Shown here: positions 59,820-64,000 of the stretch, piece by piece | Position numbering within the stretch: position 1 is the first letter of the stretch | Layout of the letters: every line of letters begins with the position of its first letter | Source of the DNA: Luscinia megarhynchos | Taxonomy: Eukaryota > Chordata > Aves > Passeriformes > Turdidae | NCBI GenBank assembly: GCA_034336665.1 | Contig: CM067566.1 | Span: forward strand, 22,729,330-22,793,329 | Direction: 5' to 3' | DNA: 64,000 nt | Notes under the pieces: model-generated | Databases searched by the model: none | What the model saw: only the letters and a program-made list of their open reading frames with translations | Told to the model about the DNA's origin: nothing | Program-made: the position numbers and the translations under genes

Positions 59820-62800
59820 AGCTGAGTGAACCTGAGAACAAAAAGGAAATCAAGCAGGGGGGACAGGAACAGCTTCCTTCCTTAATCTCAACCCCCTTCC
59901 TAACACCAGCTGCTTTCTTCTTTCTCCAAGAGGGATAGAAAGCAGTGGATTAAGAAGGAATGTGACTTTTCATTGTAGACTGACCCATGTCAAGACCTTG
60001 GGTAATGTTATTTTACATTTTAATGTTATTTTTGTTATACTTAATTATTTTATAATTTCTTATAAACCCTTAGTTACCTGTGGTTTAAGACTTTATTTTT
60101 TGCTCTCAGCCTACTTCTCAGTGCAAAATTAAACTGCAAGCCTTCGCTCCACCCCCATAAATATTTTCTGCAACAAGGTGTTTGTTTCTGAAAGTCCCAG
60201 ATAATGACTCATAATGAGTATTTTAAAAAGGAGAAGCAATGCATTTTTTTATCTATTAACTATTCTCTCACAGCCAGATGTTCTCCTTCATTGCACAGCA
60301 TGAAGAGGTGAAAAGGAGCAGAAAAACTGCAGTAAGAAAGACAAAAAAACTCCCAAAAGCCAGCCCTACAAATAACCATGGACCAAGAGAAACAGGTCAG
60401 GTGCCAATTTTACATCTAACTTTGGAATTACCTACATGTGCAGAGTGCATGGAGTTGAAGATCTTTTGTTGAAGTTCCAGGTCTCTTGGAAGTGAAATAA
60501 TGGATCAAATGTGTGAAGCATGTGTATTACTGAGAAAGGTCTCAAATAAATAAAATTCAAATATTTTTGGGAAGTTATTGGGTCAAAATCATTCAGGAAA
60601 TGTCGTGGAGGGAAATGTGTGGAAATCAAGACATGTTAGAACATGTTTCTTACTCTACAGTTTTGTTTCTTTGCCGTGTTCACTCAGTTCAAAAGTTGTT
60701 TATGAAGTATTTTACAGATGGATGCACTCTTTCCAAAATGCAAACTACTTAGCCAGATGGCTTCACATCTGGATTAATCTTAGCGCAAAACAGAGAAGAG
60801 TAGTTGCATTTTTAAGTATCTGCCCTCTGTAGCAGACCTAAAATTGGTGATGATCACCAAAGACATTTATATCAGTATAATTTGCAAATAGTATTTATTT
60901 CTCTACTTCTGGCAGTTCTGAATGTTTCAGATGGAAACATTTCAAAATGTTTGGGTGTCTGATTTGCTTTATCACAATTGCAATGGAAACTTACTGCCTG
61001 ATTGCTTAAGCTGGTACTGGGAAACTCAAACCCAGTTAAAAACAGATTAATAGATGTTTAATGTGAAAATAAGGAAACACAATTTCTCACATAAACTGGT
61101 GATGTGCTGAAGCCCCTTATTCAAAATCTTGTCTCAAACTAAAAGGAAGATTGAAAATTTTAAGAACAAAGGATTCTCAAAATGCCTTCTGTGAGCCTTC
61201 CTTACCTTCCTCACTGTTGATAATAATCTAAATTAATTTCATTTTGTAGGGAAAATAAAAGAATTTATTCCCTTGCTTACCTACTCTGCAAGTTTTGCAT
61301 CAGCAGGTTTACAGCATGTTTACATAGGCTATATTATTTTTATATTTTTGGTACAAACTACCTTTCATCTACATGTAAATTATCTTTTTCTTTCCTTTTT
61401 GCTTTATCTTGTAAATTACTCTGTTGGTTTTTAATCTTTCTGGCAAGCAATATGACTTTATCTTGGAATGCATTGTACTGTCATAATGTTAATGTGAACC
61501 AAATTCATTAGCTGTCTTCAGAAAGTTTCCATCCTGCAAGGAACATAAAATGCATGGTGTTAGATCTGCATCAGGCAGTCCACTGCTATTGTTTCGTGAG
61601 AGATGAAAAGAGAGATGAAAATGAGATAAATTCACTGAGCCCAAAATACTTGCTGAGAAGGACTTGGTTTCCACTTCTGTGCTTCTGGGTTTCAAGGCTG
61701 CTTGGGAGGCCAGTGCTCGTGCTCTGCCTGAGGACCGGACATTCCATGACACTGGTCACCTGGGCCCCTCGCCTTCAGCTCAGGGGCAGCTCTCCCACTG
61801 TGCCAGTGCACTTGGGCTGCTGCTGGAGAAGGGGACAGGAGTGCCCTCCCTGCAGTCTGATTGCCTGATCATATAAAGTGGGCAACCTCTTGTGCTCCTA
61901 AAGTATATACCATAGACACTTTAAATCCTGAAACTACCATCACAACTTTGCTTTCGGTGTTATGGTAGCTGGAAGTGATGCAGATCTAGCCAGCTCAGTT
62001 TGTCTATGCTGGGAAAGGTGAGAGTCTTAATGTCTGTGTTGCCTCCACCTGCTCAACCTCCTTTTGCTGGTAGAAGAGTGGACATATATATTGATCAACC
62101 CTGAGCAGTGTTTCACAGGGATCATCACTGTATTATAACAAAACCATGTACACCAATGTTGAATCAGCCCAAAGTACCTGCCTTGGGTGTTTGCACAAAG
62201 TCAGTTAAACATGCACACTCTTGTTTGTAAAGGCAGGGCCATATTCCAGATTGCAGAAAAAATCCCAAGTGTTGTTCTGCTACTGGAGAGTGAACCTCAT
62301 GTAGGCATGCTGGGCAGTTGTCCATTTGCTCCTTTTCTCCTCACATGTGTTGAGCTGCTGGGCTGTGCTGTGCCATTAGCCCCTGTAGCAGGGAGGAGGC
62401 AGAGTGCAGAGAGAAAGCCTTCTGCAGCCTGGAGGGTTTGCCTCCCTCCCCCATCTTCAAGGTTTTTACATCTGCTCCCATAGTCACCAAGGAGAGAAAG
62501 ATATACCAACCCACAAGAAACCCACAGAGGCAGAGCTGTGAAGCTCTCACCAGGAAGCTGACTTACGCTAAACCTCTCCACTCTTTCTCGTCACACTGCA
62601 TCTGGGTCTGCTGTGACTGCTGCCTCCACATGAACTACACCCAGTGGCCAGGACTACTTTGGCCTGTATGCACAGGTGTCTCTGGTTAGCTTTAGAGCTT
62701 TTGGATTTTTTGTCCTCTCCATGATATAATTGTTATAATCTGCTAAAAAAGAAGGCAATCTGAAAAAGCCAGGAATACAGAACACCGCTCTTCTTTTTTT

Positions 62801-64000
62801 CTTCCCTTGTCTGGTGTAGGATAGTTGACTTCCGTAACATTTATTTTCAACAGCCTCTTTCAGCTTCCTGCCTCTGGTGAGTTCACTGCATTTTCTTTTT
62901 TTTTTTTCTAGGAGTCTTAATGTGAATTGATATTCTGAATCAAATTCTATGTATTTTGTTTTACTTTTGTTAATTACTTTAATTAATAAGTTTGTAAAAT
63001 TGGTTCACACAATCAGTTTTACTTTTCTGTTAAATACCATCTGTTAAATGCTCAGTGTTGAGATATACAATTACACGCTGGTCTAGATCTTGCATTTTCT
63101 GGATTTTCATTTGTTCCAGAGTTTTCTTTTCACCTCAGCAGAAAAATGGCCTTATATAAAAGTAGAAAAAGGGGTATGATGGGCTGTACCATGCCAGTTT
63201 CTTCCATGTTAACTGATATAAGAAAAAAGAAAAAATGGCAGTTACTCTTAAGATGGTGGATCTGATTCTGATGCTCTTTTCTGTTGTATGAACTATGAAC
63301 TCAGGAGTGACAGACATGTATAAATCTGCAACATTTCAAATGATGGTCTTCTTCCCCATTTGTGAAGTACATCATGTGTATGAGAAAACTGCTCTGCTTC
63401 ATCTTAAATATTACAAACACATTTAGGTGAAGATTTTATTGTGAGAATTTGAGAAACGCATTCTTAGGATTGAAGTGAGATTCAAAGTATTTTTAATTTG
63501 GCGACATATTTGTGGCTGGCTCTGGCTCCCAGCAGCTGCCTGGCCCTGCTGGGTCTAACAAATTCTTGTGCCACCTTCTGAGATGGAAGATTTCCATCTA
63601 AATGGCCATGTCTGTAACTCTGTGTTCAGGTCACTCCCACAACTTCTTCTGTGCTTTTTGAGCCAACTGTGGCATGCTTGTGGTGTGGAGTCCCTTATAG
63701 AGCAGTATGTGTGTATGTACACGTGTGCACATCTGTGCACACCCATTTCCAGATTCTCCTCATAAAACCTGCATCTTGTGATGCTCTAGTGGTTGTCACA
63801 TTGCCAGTGAGAGGCAGTTAATCTGAAAAGTGAATGACGGTAGAGCACACTGAGGCTGGAACCATCTCTCTGACACAAGTCCGCGCAAAAAATCTGAATG
63901 TGGACTTAAGATTGTCTAACTTCTCCTTTCAGCTGTGTTTGCACCTCTGGATGGGGCAGGAGTTGAACTGTGGAATCTGGCAGAGGCCAGCTTCAACGTG
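59820..64000. other. Intergenic DNA at the right edge
   Basis: Mixed-composition DNA. A more GC-rich patch at about 61680-61870 and another at 62340-62480 stand out but show no splice-supported frame. Alternating purine-pyrimidine TGTG/CACA sequence lies at 63700-63742. No gene was recognised. Confidence 0.5.

Noticed and set aside
54511..64000. RHOH coding sequence
   Set aside because: Expected next by synteny, but no Rho GTPase motifs (P-loop GDSAVGKT type) occur in any frame.
1..64000. CRISPR arrays, bacterial operons, tRNA or rRNA genes
   Set aside because: No regularly spaced repeats, no bacterial gene arrangement and no tRNA box A/B pair were seen; the window is vertebrate nuclear DNA.

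Overview
The window is nuclear DNA of a bird. Large AT-rich introns and intergenic DNA are interrupted by CpG islands, coding exons have consensus GT-AG splice sites, and the recognisable repeats are CR1 LINE 3' fragments (about 5.45-6.08, 34.16-34.28, 43.20-43.25 and 58.02-58.18 kb) plus an avian-type ERV solo LTR (about 10.15-10.70 kb). Two protein-coding genes are identified. Nothing bacterial, no CRISPR array, and no tRNA or rRNA gene was seen.

Left edge (1 to about 1.6 kb, minus strand): the 5' end of PDS5A (cohesin-associated HEAT-repeat protein). Its first coding exon starts at 67 and runs off the window. A probable upstream non-coding exon, ending at a GTAAAG donor at 903, lies in a CpG island. 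About 1.6-18.6 kb is intergenic DNA between two divergently transcribed genes. It holds one CR1 copy, one minus-strand solo LTR and AT-rich stretches, but no supported gene.

Centre (about 18.6-54.5 kb, plus strand): the whole N4BP2 gene. It has a CpG-island promoter, a non-coding exon 1 ending at 19037, and 16 further exons whose splice phases all agree, with ATG at 26588 and stop at 50420-50422. The conceptual product is about 1777 residues: N-terminal CUE domain, P-loop polynucleotide kinase domain, a long acidic/Ser-rich region with a duplicated GDWP motif, two further CUE-like helical segments, DUF1771 and a C-terminal Smr endonuclease domain. The large exon 8 carries a one-base frame disruption at T5C3-TGA (37569-37579). 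As written, it would truncate the protein after residue 1036. An assembly or sequencing indel is the likeliest cause. A real null allele or a +1 recoding site are the alternatives.

Right side (about 54.5-64 kb): intergenic DNA with an unassigned CpG island at about 57.04-57.42 kb, a diverged direct repeat pair (57588-57829 and 59565-59819) and a CR1 3' end between the copies. Conserved vertebrate order is PDS5A(-), N4BP2(+), RHOH(+). The island could therefore be a promoter for a 5' non-coding exon of RHOH or for a non-coding RNA, but no RHOH coding exon lies in this window.

The genes are neighbours by synteny, not parts of one pathway. PDS5A acts on cohesin. N4BP2 belongs to the CUE/P-loop kinase/Smr nuclease family related to yeast Cue2 and worm NONU-1.
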